A stretch of 64,000 bases of DNA from Rhodocytophaga aerolata. Its GTDB lineage: Bacteria > Bacteroidota > Bacteroidia > Cytophagales > 172606-1. The translations under genes and the position numbers were made by a program. Positions 38,650 through 46,892 of the stretch are shown in pieces. The stretch spans positions 1 to 64,000 of the forward strand of contig NZ_JAUKPO010000022.1 of NCBI RefSeq assembly GCF_030503435.1, read 5' to 3'. Each line of letters starts with the position of its first letter. Position 1 is the first letter of the stretch. The notes under the pieces are model-generated. The model worked only from the letters and a program-made list of their open reading frames with translations, searched no databases and had not been told where the DNA came from.

Positions 38650-38737
38650 GATCTTCTAGGTAGCAAGGTTAGGGCCGCCCCTGACCGGAAGTAAATCCGG
38701 CAAGTGGCACGCTATACTTAAATGTAAAAAATACCTG

Positions 38738-39397
38738 TCAATTTCCACAACCTTGCACAAGGTATTGGGCATTTTTTATTCCCCAGTCTGGGCTAATGGT
38801 AGAGCTGGGTTTGAAACGCTCATATTTCTCTAAGGCGAGTTTTAACTTAGGACAAGCGGTCGCCTTGCCACCTCCAAAAGCCTCAGGCATATGGTATAAC
38901 ATCTGTCCTTCCAGCAGATAGATTCTGGGATTGTCCGGGTTTAGTTTCCTTGCCTCTTGCAAGGCATCTGTAAAAATACCATTATAGGTCATATAGCGGC
39001 TCTGGCCATCAATGGCAATCCGGCTTTGGGCGGCATAGGCTTTGAGTACCAGTAGTTCATCATTATGGGCATTAATAGTTTCTGCCTGTTGGAGAAACTT
39101 ATCCGCCTGATCCAGGTAGAGATCTTTGCGCATGGATTCTTTCTCTAGAAAGGACATATGGATGTAACAATACGCCCCCCAGTAGGCTGGAAGCCACTCT
39201 TCGGGTTCAGCCGCCGCAATGCGCTCCAGCCGGTTGGCTGCCTGTTGCAAAGATTCCAGCGTCTCGCTGCTTTTGATGGACACTAGCACGGATTCCATGG
39301 CTTTGGTAAACTTTTCGTCAGCAGCTAGTAGCTTGGTCAGGCAAATACTAGTCAGGCATATAAGGATCATCAGCGAACAAACAATTAACTTTTTCAT
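38738..39397 (-). CDS. Periplasmic TPR-like protein of unknown function
   Basis: 219 aa. Signal peptide MKKLIVCSLMILICLTSICL, then alpha-helical repeats (ESLQQAANRLERIAAAEPEEW, QADKFLQQAETINAHNDELL, DALQEARKLNPDNPRIYLLE) resembling tetratricopeptide repeats. It ends in a Gly-rich segment with Cys. It is located between a TonB receptor gene and the LytS/LytTR pair on the same strand, and is likely an accessory of that receptor. A stretch of 15-bp tandem repeats lies just upstream. Confidence 0.75.
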   Translation of the reverse strand: MKKLIVCSLMILICLTSICLTKLLAADEKFTKAMESVLVSIKSSETLESLQQAANRLERIAAAEPEEWLPAYWGAYCYIHMSFLEKESMRKDLYLDQADKFLQQAETINAHNDELLVLKAYAAQSRIAIDGQSRYMTYNGIFTDALQEARKLNPDNPRIYLLEGQMLYHMPEAFGGGKATACPKLKLALEKYERFKPSSTISPDWGIKNAQYLVQGCGN

Positions 39398-39410
39398 CGG
39401 TTTATATAGC

Positions 39411-39485
39411 GTTTAGTGGAAGACAGTTTATTGGAATAGAGGTTAGTAAATGATCGTTTAATGGAATAGAGTTTCGTAGAAAATG
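39411..39485. repeat. 15-bp tandem repeats upstream of the TPR-like gene
   Basis: Units like GTTTATTGGAATAGA start at 39411, 39426, 39456 and, degenerate, at 39441 and 39471, giving a strict 15-bp period. They lie between the TonB receptor stop (39520, minus strand) and the start of the TPR gene (39397), so they may act as an operator array or spacer. Confidence 0.7.
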
Positions 39486-39519
39486 GGACTAAGGGAATAG
39501 GAATACTTACTATGCCTGA

Positions 39520-41688
39520 TTAGTTATCAAATCCGGCACCGATGGAGATGAACATGCCCAGGAAAATAGTCCTGTCTGTGGGCTGTCCTATAGAGATGCG
39601 GCGGGTGCCATCTGCGGAGTAGCGGTAGCCAAATACATTTTTGGTGCCTGCTACATTGTTCACCGAGAAAAACACCACAGTGAAATTTCCCCGGATCTGC
39701 GTTAAATAGGAAATATTTATATTCAGGCTGTGATAAGGTTTGGTCCGATCGCTTAAAAAGCTATCCGCATGGGGATTATAATAGGGCCTGCCACTGGCAA
39801 AGTTGTAGGACACGCCAACTAGGCTGCTGATGGCCGATACATATTTTTTACTTACGACACTCAGGTTATGTTTGGAAGTAAAAGTAGGCATGGCGGCTGA
39901 AAGGAAATTCTGGTAGTGGCGCTTGGTATCAAGAAACGAGTAGGACACCCAGTAATCTATATCTTGCAGGCTTTTTTGATCACGCCAGAACAGATCCAGG
40001 CCTTGTGCATAGCCCTTTCCACTGTTATCGGTAAGGCCACTTGGCTGCCGGTGATAAGTAGGGTCGAAGGGTAACTGGCCCTGTTCTTTTACTAACTGAG
40101 AATAGTCTTTATAATAGGCTTCAGCCCGGAAGGTTCGTTTGTTTTTGATGATCTGGTAATTTAAGATCACATGGGAGGCTTTCTCAAAATCAAGGTTTTG
40201 ATTAGTAACTAAATAACGGTTCTCCGGACTCTGATAAAATTGTCCGTACGCCAGCGAAACCTGGCTATAGTTTCCGGTTTTATAGGCCAGAGAGCTGCGG
40301 GGGGCTATATTTGCTTTCTTCAATAAGGATGAATATTCCGCCCGGAGTCCGATTCTGGCTGCCAGCTTACGGGTCAGGTAGATATCACTTTCTGCAAAGG
40401 CCGCGGCATACGTATCACTTAACCGGTTACTAAACCCGTTAAAGCTATCGCCAAAGCTGTACTGATGTATTTCTGCCCCGGCAAGCACCGAGGAGCCTTC
40501 GCCTATGCTTCTAGAGATAGTGCCTCTTGCTTGCGTACGCTGCTGGTAACGGGTAATCTGGTCTTGATTCAGGCTGATTGCATCGTGGTTATAGCTATAG
40601 GAAGCCCCGCCGGTAGCGATCCATTTGCCCTCCCCCAAGGCCTGCTGATAAGAACTGTTGATGTAGAGATGATTATTATCCATGCCAAAGGTGTTTAGCC
40701 CATCGATGTTTTCAAAATCCCGGTACCTTAAGGCAGAAGAAGACCAGGAGTAATTGGAATGCACTTTCAGCATCGCGTTATTGCTTGGTTTGTGTTTGAA
40801 GATGAGAGAGCCACTCGCAGAGCGGGGTATTTTTGGCCATTCCATATTTTGAGGCATAGCCTTAAACAATAGCCCTAGGTGCGTGTACATGCCCTCAGCT
40901 ACCAGCGAGGTGTTCTTCCAGCGCTGCGTTTTGGTTATATATCCCCCAGCAGCCATTAAGCCAATATCGATCTTGCTGCTATCTGGCAGATCTTTGGTGT
41001 TGAGCACGAGCAGGGAAGAGAGCGCCTGTCCATACTGGGCAGAATAGCCACCTGTGCTGAACGAGGTGCCTTTAAATAAAGCCGGCGAAAAGCGGCTGCG
41101 TTGCGCCACATCTGGTGTTGCGCTGTAAAAGGGATTTTCCACCAGCGTGCCATCTATAATGGTTTTGGTTTCCTGCGCGGAGCCGCCCCGTACAAACAAG
41201 CCTTCTTCATTTCCTACCCGCTGTGCGCCTGGCAGGGTTTGCACCGTCGCGGCAATATCTGCATTGGCGCCGGCGGTGGTGAATATATCAATGGGACGCA
41301 AGATCGTCGTTTTTCGCTCATCGCTGGCTTCAAAGGCTCCTGCTGTAATCACTACCGTATTGAGCTCGTTTCGCTCTTCTTGCAGCTGCAAACGAAGCTC
41401 TATACTTGCGCCGTTGAGCTCAACAGGCTTTTCCACTAGTTTGTATCCGACAAAGGTAGCGGTTAGCAGATGTGATCCTTTTTCTGATGTGCGGAAGCTG
41501 AATGTGCCTCCCGCATCGGTAGAGGTGCCATCGTAGGTATTTTTGATGTAGACATTCACGCCTGCCAGGGCCTCGCCCCGGGTATCGGTAATGCTGCCTT
41601 TTATCAGTGTCTGTGTTTGTGTCTGCGGCTGTGCCTGAGCTGTATGCAGGATCAGTCCAAACATATATAGAAGTAGCGCTTTTTTCAT
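39520..41688 (-). CDS. TonB-dependent outer-membrane receptor
   Basis: 722 aa. Signal peptide ending AQAQ, carboxypeptidase-regulatory-like domain (about 28-110; KGSITDTRGEALAGVNVYIK), plug (about 120-240; LFVRGGSAQETKTIIDGTLV) and a 22-strand-type barrel. It has no STN domain, so it is a transport-only receptor unlike the one at 33160. The annotation order receptor, TPR protein, LytS kinase, LytTR regulator on one strand suggests one regulated uptake unit. Confidence 0.9.
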   Translation of the reverse strand: MKKALLLYMFGLILHTAQAQPQTQTQTLIKGSITDTRGEALAGVNVYIKNTYDGTSTDAGGTFSFRTSEKGSHLLTATFVGYKLVEKPVELNGASIELRLQLQEERNELNTVVITAGAFEASDERKTTILRPIDIFTTAGANADIAATVQTLPGAQRVGNEEGLFVRGGSAQETKTIIDGTLVENPFYSATPDVAQRSRFSPALFKGTSFSTGGYSAQYGQALSSLLVLNTKDLPDSSKIDIGLMAAGGYITKTQRWKNTSLVAEGMYTHLGLLFKAMPQNMEWPKIPRSASGSLIFKHKPSNNAMLKVHSNYSWSSSALRYRDFENIDGLNTFGMDNNHLYINSSYQQALGEGKWIATGGASYSYNHDAISLNQDQITRYQQRTQARGTISRSIGEGSSVLAGAEIHQYSFGDSFNGFSNRLSDTYAAAFAESDIYLTRKLAARIGLRAEYSSLLKKANIAPRSSLAYKTGNYSQVSLAYGQFYQSPENRYLVTNQNLDFEKASHVILNYQIIKNKRTFRAEAYYKDYSQLVKEQGQLPFDPTYHRQPSGLTDNSGKGYAQGLDLFWRDQKSLQDIDYWVSYSFLDTKRHYQNFLSAAMPTFTSKHNLSVVSKKYVSAISSLVGVSYNFASGRPYYNPHADSFLSDRTKPYHSLNINISYLTQIRGNFTVVFFSVNNVAGTKNVFGYRYSADGTRRISIGQPTDRTIFLGMFISIGAGFDN

Positions 41689-42102
41689 CTGGATGAGGTA
41701 TTACTCTTTAAGTCAAAGTAAAATCATCCAACCTGCGAATACATTGTTTTTCTGACAAACTAGCAAAGCATGGGGATAAACCGCTAAAATTTTGGAGTGA
41801 AAGCAAAGGAGTTGAAGCAAATGCGTAGGAGCAAAGCCATACATTCAAACTAGTATCAGAAGCACATACCCGGTGACTAGTAGGTGATAAGCCAAGGGAA
41901 GCCAGGGATGGGGATATTGTGGTAGCTTTTATTAATGGAGAATGCTTGTCAAACAGCAGCGCTATGAGAAAGATGTTTTTATACCCGGAAAACAAAGGCT
42001 ATCGGATCTATGAGGTAAAAGGTATGGACACCTTCCAGATAGTTGGCGTAGCAATAGCGGTATGTAGTAAGTTTGATTGCAAAAGATGATACGTACAGGG
42101 CT
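41689..42102. other. Intergenic region upstream of the TonB receptor
   Basis: About 410 nt. TTACTTTGAC on the minus strand near 41720 is one base short of the -7 consensus. No other feature is supported; the ORF-like stretch at 41708-41995 has no coding character. Confidence 0.3.
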
Positions 42103-42246
42103 TTATTTATGTCTCTTCCTTTTTTTATACTTATAGCCATAGGTATGCTCAAAATTGGCCATCCTCATTCTGCTATTCATCCATATGCAGCCGATCACAA
42201 CGGCTATAACCAGCATGAGATGACCAGTAGTTTCTAAGGCTTCCAT
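42103..42246 (-). CDS. 47-aa single-helix membrane protein, copy 1
   Basis: A short ORF of 47 codons: MEALETTGHL, one hydrophobic helix (LMLVIAVVIGCIWMN), then a basic tail containing YGYKYKKRKRHK. A second ORF at 45914-46057 has exactly the same length and layout (MEIMENIG, helix ending LWVN, tail YGYGMKKRKRQ). Both have TTCCCGGATTTA within 12 nt of the start codon. Two copies that keep length, helix, WxN and the YGYxxKKRKR tail argue for a real small-protein family. The positive-inside rule puts the tail in the cytoplasm. Function unknown. Confidence 0.7.
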   Translation of the reverse strand: MEALETTGHLMLVIAVVIGCIWMNSRMRMANFEHTYGYKYKKRKRHK

Positions 42247-42679
42247 AAGGATAAATCCGGGAACTGTGCGGTTAGGTAAGTGTAGTATTTTCGGATTAGA
42301 GAACTACTATTTTAGTACTACTTTTGGGCAGACTATCAAGGGTATCTGGCTCATAAAAGGAATTATTGGATTAATTCAGCTGCTCTAGTTATGCTTGAAG
42401 GTATTTGTTTTAAGCTAAAAAGTTTTGTTATTACATTATATTTGACAGACGTAACATTTCCTATCTACCGTTTAAGATTATTGTTAACAGGTGCATATAT
42501 TGATAACCAAGGCACTTTTTTAGCCCTTCTTAGTGTATACTTGTTTCGCCTATTATAGAAATAGCCGTATGCTTCTACGGTTCTAGCTTGTAGCTTACAT
42601 GCGATATAGGGAATGCTCAGCAGAAAGCTGTTACAATGACAGGGGTAGATCAATTAAGTAAAAAAAATGATCTACTGAC
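42247..42679. other. AT-rich intergenic region
   Basis: About 430 nt between the divergent genes at 42246 and 42680. Apart from the hairpin at 42645-42675, given separately, nothing is supported. Confidence 0.3.
42645..42675 (+). promoter_or_regulatory. Hairpin in the leader of the lipoprotein gene
   Basis: GTAGATCA at 42645-42652 pairs perfectly with TGATCTAC at 42668-42675; the loop is A-rich. It ends 4 nt before the ATG at 42680, so it could sequester the ribosome entry site, or be an operator palindrome. Confidence 0.4.
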
Positions 42680-43138
42680 ATGAAATCTTCTTTGTTACTG
42701 CTTATTGCATTCCCTATTTTAGTTTCTTGCAACACGCCCGAAGTGGCTCCGAAAGAAAAAACAAGTGTTGAATCGCCTCAGGCAGGCAGCTCTATTACAC
42801 AAAGCCCCATGGTGGGACAGTATGTTAAAATCAGCCCTGAGTCCAACATATTTTTACCAAAAACTATTGATATAGAATTTGTAGAAAAAAGCCATCAGAT
42901 TCTGCTCAAGGAGGGCGCCTTTGAACTAATTTCCACAGGTAATGCAGCCTACCTGCACAGCAAGCAGGATCTAGCCTTTGCCCCAAGAAGCATAAAAAGC
43001 GTAGAGATCATCCATGACTGGCAGCTTAGCACAAGTGGAGAAGATACGTATCGTTTAATTCTTACCTACTGGGGAAATGATATTCAAAGCCAGCCGACCA
43101 AGCAGGTTGCAGACTATAAAAAAGCTCTTTTAAAGTAA
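42680..43138 (+). CDS. Small lipoprotein of unknown function
   Basis: 152 aa. MKSSLLLLIAFPILVSC gives a lipoprotein signal. After a Ser/Thr/Glu-rich linker (residues 18-45) a small beta-rich domain follows (VGQYVKISPESNIFLPKTID, IEFVEKSHQILLKEGAFELI). I do not recognise the family. It has its own terminator and no cotranscribed neighbour. Confidence 0.75.
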   Translation: MKSSLLLLIAFPILVSCNTPEVAPKEKTSVESPQAGSSITQSPMVGQYVKISPESNIFLPKTIDIEFVEKSHQILLKEGAFELISTGNAAYLHSKQDLAFAPRSIKSVEIIHDWQLSTSGEDTYRLILTYWGNDIQSQPTKQVADYKKALLK

Positions 43139-43167
43139 TTTATTGTTTCGGCTATAACATATGGAAG

Positions 43168-43195
43168 AGTCCCTCTAGTAGAGGGGTTTTTTTTG
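43168..43195 (+). terminator. Terminator of the small lipoprotein gene
   Basis: CCCTCT (43171-43176) and AGAGGG (43180-43185) form a tight hairpin followed by eight T. It is 30 nt after the stop at 43138. Confidence 0.85.
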
Positions 43196-43324
43196 TCTAC
43201 TATTAGTATAGTCGTTTTTTACTACTTACAGGTACTAACCCCTTGGGCTTATTCAATAGCTTATCCATAAAGACGTTATAGGTAGGAATCTGTATTGAGT
43301 TTAGATCAATAAGCTAAACGTAAA

Positions 43325-43372
43325 AAGCCTATCCAGGAATCATTTCCGATTCCTGGATAGGCTTCTTTATTG
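43325..43372. terminator. Strong isolated hairpin terminator
   Basis: AAGCCTATCCAGGAAT (43325-43340) pairs perfectly with 43349-43364 and is followed by a T-rich stretch. No gene ends directly before it on the + strand, so it may be the end of an unannotated transcript or insulate the region. The rest of 43196-43483 holds nothing else I can support. Confidence 0.7.
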
Positions 43373-43483
43373 TGTTTTTGTCAAAATATAAAAAGGTGCT
43401 AGGTAGAATGAAAGCTTCTTTTTGCTTATCTTGATAGAAACAAACCTTTACCTCCGACGTCCAAACTTTTCTCTAGCAGAAGC

Positions 43484-44214
43484 TATGTGCTTTTCCTGCT
43501 CCTTAGCCTTTGCTTTTTTAGCTGTGAACAGCTGAAAGAAATCATTAAACCTACCCATCTTAAACCAATAGCTGATACCTGCCGGATCAAAACGGAAAAT
43601 GGGATAGAGTATATCTAGGATCAAGAAGGCAAGCTGGTGAGGTGGGAGGAGCCTGGGGAGTTCTCTTTTCCAACGGTTTTTACATATAAGGAGAAAGATC
43701 AGCTACTACCCTACTACGCCGCAAATGTAGCAGGCAATGATACGGTTGGGAGTTTTAGCTATGATTCGCTGGGCCGGTTAAAGCACACTTGAGAATATCG
43801 ATGGCCAGGTAGTGACTTATATAATCAAACCTTCACCTATAAAAAGGATACGATTATCGTGGATTTTGAATATACCAGCTATGAAGGACACATTTATTCT
43901 TACTATCAAACGGTGCTGATCTTCAAAGATGATAACCTGATGCAGGTTTATTGGTTGCCTAACGAAACAAATACTCGAGAACTCATTGACCTCACCTATA
44001 CCAGTCTCCCCAATAAACCTAGAAATCAAAAGAGGCCATTGTCTTTCAACTATACCCTAATCCATTGATAAGCAAAAATCTGCCTGCCACCACCAGACAT
44101 ACTCAAGGAGAAGATCCACCCGCAGAATTTAACTGGATATTAAACGAGCAGGGTTATCCACTGAATGCTAGAGTAAATAATGATTTAATTTATACCTATG
44201 CGTGTGAAGAGTAA
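43484..44214 (+). pseudogene. Decayed lipoprotein gene (DUF4595-like)
   Basis: A single frame starting at 43484 reads LFLLLSLCFFSCEQLKEI, a clear lipoprotein signal, but has no ATG in frame. It then meets an in-frame TAG (after NGIEYI) and, after a well-formed stretch (FSFPTVFTYKEKDQLL, VGSFSYDSLGRLKHT), an in-frame TGA. It continues to about 44066, where a -1 frameshift is needed to keep reading NPLISKNLPATTRH to the stop at 44212-44214. The RHS-like SYDSLGRL strand and NPLxxxNLP segment recall DUF4595-type Bacteroidota lipoproteins. Lost start, two stops and one frameshift make it a pseudogene. Confidence 0.82.
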
Positions 44215-44222
44215 GTGGTTAA

Positions 44223-44252
44223 ACGCTAAGATAGGGAAGGCTTTTTTCATTT
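44223..44252 (+). terminator. T-rich terminator-like sequence after the pseudogene
   Basis: GCTAAGATAGGGAAGGC followed by TTTTTT; a close relative (GCTAAGCGATAGGGGAAGGC then seven T) occurs at 45242-45268. The stem is weak, so I rate this low. The rest of 44215-44598 shows only another weak stem. Confidence 0.35.
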
Positions 44253-44543
44253 AAAGCAAAAAAGAAGGACGCATAGCCTCCTTCTTTTTTCTGATTACTG
44301 GAATAATTAAATTTATGAAATAAACCGAAAACAACTTAACCCTAAATAACCCATTCCAATACATGTATTTCCTAAACCCACTTCTAAGACGCATTAGGGA
44401 AAGCTGAAGATATACCCAATTCTCAATTTAGGTATTTGCCGAGAGAGGTTGTTAATAGTACCTAGAAACGCAGCCTTACATGCTTTATACCTAGCTGATT
44501 TTTAGTACTTATTTTAGCTAGATTTCGGGTTTCTACTCTCGTA

Positions 44544-44568
44544 TACTTTTGGTAGGTAGTTACCTTTG
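44544..44568 (+). promoter_or_regulatory. Two candidate promoters upstream of a small ORF
   Basis: TACTTTTG at 44544-44551 and TACCTTTG at 44561-44568 both match TAnnTTTG exactly. TTT at 44523-44525, 18 nt before the first, is a possible -33 element. They lie 30-55 nt before the ATG at 44599. Confidence 0.5.
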
Positions 44569-44598
44569 TAGGAGTAGCAATTAACTACCCGATAACAT

Positions 44599-44778
44599 AT
44601 GGGAAGGACTGAAAGACCGCAAGCATTGCTTTTAGAAAGAGAGGCTATTCTTAGGCGGCTCTCTACAAGTATGGAAGTAAGCATACGGTTAGTGGAGAAG
44701 AATAAGCAAATCATTGCCCAAGCCGCTCACCTGCGAGCAAAAGTGGCTAATCAGCTAAGGGAATTTTCTCATTTGTAA
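44599..44778 (+). CDS. 59-aa coiled-coil-like small protein
   Basis: A short ORF, MGRTERPQALLLEREAIL to LREFSHL. The composition is strongly helical with a heptad-like pattern of Leu/Ile/Val and many Arg, Glu and Lys, no membrane segment and no Cys. Two exact TAnnTTTG elements upstream and a hairpin plus T-run about 75 nt downstream (44852-44870) support transcription. I recognise no family. A short ORF by chance cannot be excluded. Confidence 0.5.
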   Translation: MGRTERPQALLLEREAILRRLSTSMEVSIRLVEKNKQIIAQAAHLRAKVANQLREFSHL

Positions 44779-44814
44779 GTATAGATCCAGTATGCTTGCT
44801 CTACAGCTGAAAAG

Positions 44815-44870
44815 CTTTTCGGTCGCTGAGGTGAAGCAAAGCTTGCGGCACGATATAAAGAGATTTTTTG
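44815..44870 (+). ncRNA. Structured RNA / terminator element, copy 1
   Basis: Contains GGCACGATATAAAGAGA then TTTTTT, closely matching GGCACGACATAGAGGGGC then TTTTTTT in copy 2 at 45073-45130, with GGT at the same relative place upstream. It may be only the terminator of the 59-aa gene or the 3' end of a small RNA. Confidence 0.35.
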
Positions 44871-44973
44871 TTTTCCGTATTTGTCAGACCTAAACCCGTA
44901 TTTATAATCATTGCTTGGAAAGCCATTAGGCGCTTAGTTAGATATTATTAAGGGTTTGTTACCTGCACCACAA

Positions 44974-45003
44974 AAGAGCCTTTCCTTTAGAGAGGCTTTG
45001 TTA
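44974..45003 (+). terminator. Hairpin terminator-like element
   Basis: AAAGAGCCT pairs with AGGCTTT around a short loop and is followed by GTTATTT. No gene ends immediately upstream. Confidence 0.5.
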
Positions 45004-45072
45004 TTTACCGTCTTTTGTGTTTAGGTATATATGGTGAATAGGTTTCTTATCTGATTGTATTGTTCTGTTCAT

Positions 45073-45130
45073 AGCCCCTTTCAAATCGGTGACGTGCAGT
45101 TACGCTGCCGGCACGACATAGAGGGGCTTT
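45073..45130 (+). ncRNA. Structured RNA / terminator element, copy 2
   Basis: TAGCCCCT at the left pairs with AGGGGCT at the right, directly followed by seven T; inside, CGTGC and GCACG form a second stem. This is a two-stem terminator-like structure with no gene stop within 290 nt upstream on the + strand. It shares its 3' half with copy 1 at 44815. Confidence 0.45.
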
Positions 45131-45278
45131 TTTTATGTTCACTCCTTTAGGCTTTTAGTTGCAATCGAATATTGTTTTTTAGGAAATAATACGGTTGACC
45201 CTTAGGTGTAGAGATAATAGATGATTATCGGCGCCATACTGCGGCTAAGCGATAGGGGAAGGCTTTTTTTGTTGAGAC

Positions 45279-45713
45279 TTAGGGAGTAAAAGCCTTTATA
45301 TAAACTTTAGTTATCCTGCCTTCTCTATCTCCATAAAAAGCCACTTCTGCTAGTCCGGCTATCTGGTAGTATCTGACTACTCCTAGATTTGCAATATTGG
45401 CTGCAATGAATCTGACTCCAAGAAAAGAGATTAACTCTTCGAGTAGCTTGCTTTGTTTGCCATCTACGATAATCCAATCCGCCACATTCTCCATATAGAC
45501 AATTTCAATTTCCCCTTGATAGTAATAGGCCTTTGTCCATTCTAAAGAGTCCCCTATTTGTCTTATGCCTACACGCATAGGAAGGCCTAGCATCCCTTCC
45601 ACTGCTTTGCGATTTCGTCCAACAAGGTCTGCAATAGCATACACAGCGGTATATTTTTTATATAAGCGAGTAGATTTAGTGCAAAAAATAAAGAGTAAGG
45701 CTATCGCAAGCAT
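45279..45713 (-). CDS. Small exported or membrane-anchored protein of unknown function
   Basis: 144 aa. The N-terminus MLAIALLFIFCTKSTRLYKK is a short hydrophobic segment with Cys, a possible lipoprotein signal or anchor. The rest looks like a single mixed domain (DLVGRNRKAVEGMLGLP, GEIEIVYMENVADWIIVDG, LGVVRYYQIAGLAEVAFYGD); the first part recalls the start of SmpA/BamE-like or DUF-type periplasmic folds, but I cannot assign it. It is alone on the minus strand. Confidence 0.65.
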   Translation of the reverse strand: MLAIALLFIFCTKSTRLYKKYTAVYAIADLVGRNRKAVEGMLGLPMRVGIRQIGDSLEWTKAYYYQGEIEIVYMENVADWIIVDGKQSKLLEELISFLGVRFIAANIANLGVVRYYQIAGLAEVAFYGDREGRITKVYIKAFTP

Positions 45714-45913
45714 AGGTGTAGTAGCCTATTTATATCAACTCAGGCGTAGCTACTGTATTTCACAAAATGCTTGCCAGCTTATGCTGCGGATCACTAGATC
45801 TGAAACGGTCTATCGATCCATTATTGTGTAGCTGCTGACTGGAGAAAAACAAGTATATATTATACCTAATCATTGATAGGGTTGAAAGGTACTTGTAGCG
45901 ACAGAAGAGAAGT

Positions 45914-46057
45914 TTATTGCCGTTTTCGTTTCTTCATACCATAGCCATACATCCGTTTGCTTCCTGTCAGGCGATATTTCTTGAAATTTACCCAAAGGAC
46001 AACGAAAACAAGTACCATCGCAAAAGTAATATTGCCTATGTTTTCCATGATTTCCAT
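45914..46057 (-). CDS. 47-aa single-helix membrane protein, copy 2
   Basis: Second member of the family described at 42103-42246: MEIMENIGNI, helix TFAMVLVFVVLWVN, basic tail with YGYGMKKRKRQ. Same length (47 aa), same WxN at the end of the helix and the same TTCCCGGATTTA leader just before the ATG at 46057. An upstream in-frame ATG at 46099 would add 14 residues but would read through the conserved leader, so the shorter form is preferred. Confidence 0.7.
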   Translation of the reverse strand: MEIMENIGNITFAMVLVFVVLWVNFKKYRLTGSKRMYGYGMKKRKRQ

Positions 46058-46244
46058 ACAGCTAAATCCGGGAAGTAAGGATGGAGGTAACAACAACATC
46101 CCCTTCCTGATGGGAAAACTGTTTGGTTATGCCCATGTAATGCCTTTATTTGCTCTGTAGTTCTCCATGAGAAACTACTAATAGTATTAGAATGAATAGT
46201 ACCAGGTGTGGCTACTACGACTCCTTCATCGTTGATAGATATAA

Positions 46245-46690
46245 CTAAGCTGTATACCCTTCCACTCGATATCCATTGCTAATATACCTGAAAGGATCTA
46301 TCCTATTGGTTATATCTTTCTCCTGGCCAGGATCCAAATCAAACTCATTATTTACGTCCCACATACGATATACTGGTACCGGTACGAACTATAGGTAGGT
46401 AATCTGAATATGGTATTTTAAGGGGAATGTTGATATGACCTGTATTGACCTTTTTAACTCCTTTAGCAGCCGATACCTTATATTCTAAATTTTCATCTTG
46501 AACCGACTCTAGACCTGTGCTAAGAAATTTAACACCAAATACTTTTGCATCTATCGTAGCTTTGAATTCACCGCTCACCTCAAGAGTATCCTGATTGCTG
46601 ATTGTTTTTCCTCTTCGTTTGATAGATGCTGTATTTGGTCCTTTAGGAAGCACAGGGGTAAGAGCTGTACCATTTAATGGTCGTAAAAAT
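46245..46690 (-). pseudogene. Frameshifted remnant of a beta-rich protein gene
   Basis: On the minus strand one frame reads LKLFLRPLNGTALTPVLPKG to SISYVGRK and stops at 46348; a different frame starting within that end reads WDVNNEFDLDPGQEKDITN and stops at 46245-46247. Joining them gives a continuous, sensible sequence, so one frameshift is inferred. No ATG starts the first part (a GTG at 46653 is the only option), so the 5' end is also missing. I recognise no family. Confidence 0.55.
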
Positions 46691-46771
46691 AGCTTTAGGT
46701 ATTACAGCTATGCTATTCACTATGATAAGCATGGGCGTTCTATGGAAGGCTTAATTACTTTACCTTGATTC

Positions 46772-46892
46772 TGTTTTGGGTATTTGTTCTTGGTTTCCAA
46801 CACTCAACTAAATAGCCATTTATTCGGGATTTGTTTCGGGTATTTAGGTATATTGGCGTACACCCGAACCTATTTTCAACTGTTTCGGGTAT
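46772..46892 (+). repeat. Three direct repeats TGTTTYGGGTAT left of the cassette array
   Basis: TGTTTTGGGTAT at 46772, TGTTTCGGGTAT at 46832 and at 46881 (spacings 60 and 49), with a related ATTCGGGATTTG at 46822. They end 7 nt before the left boundary of the first cassette. They may be operators for the gene at 46926 or the remains of a recombination (attI-like or attC-like) site. Confidence 0.65.

Noticed and set aside
46245-46690. The minus-strand ORF left of the array as the integron integrase
   Set aside because: It is too short, beta-rich and has none of the tyrosine recombinase R-H-R-Y motifs.
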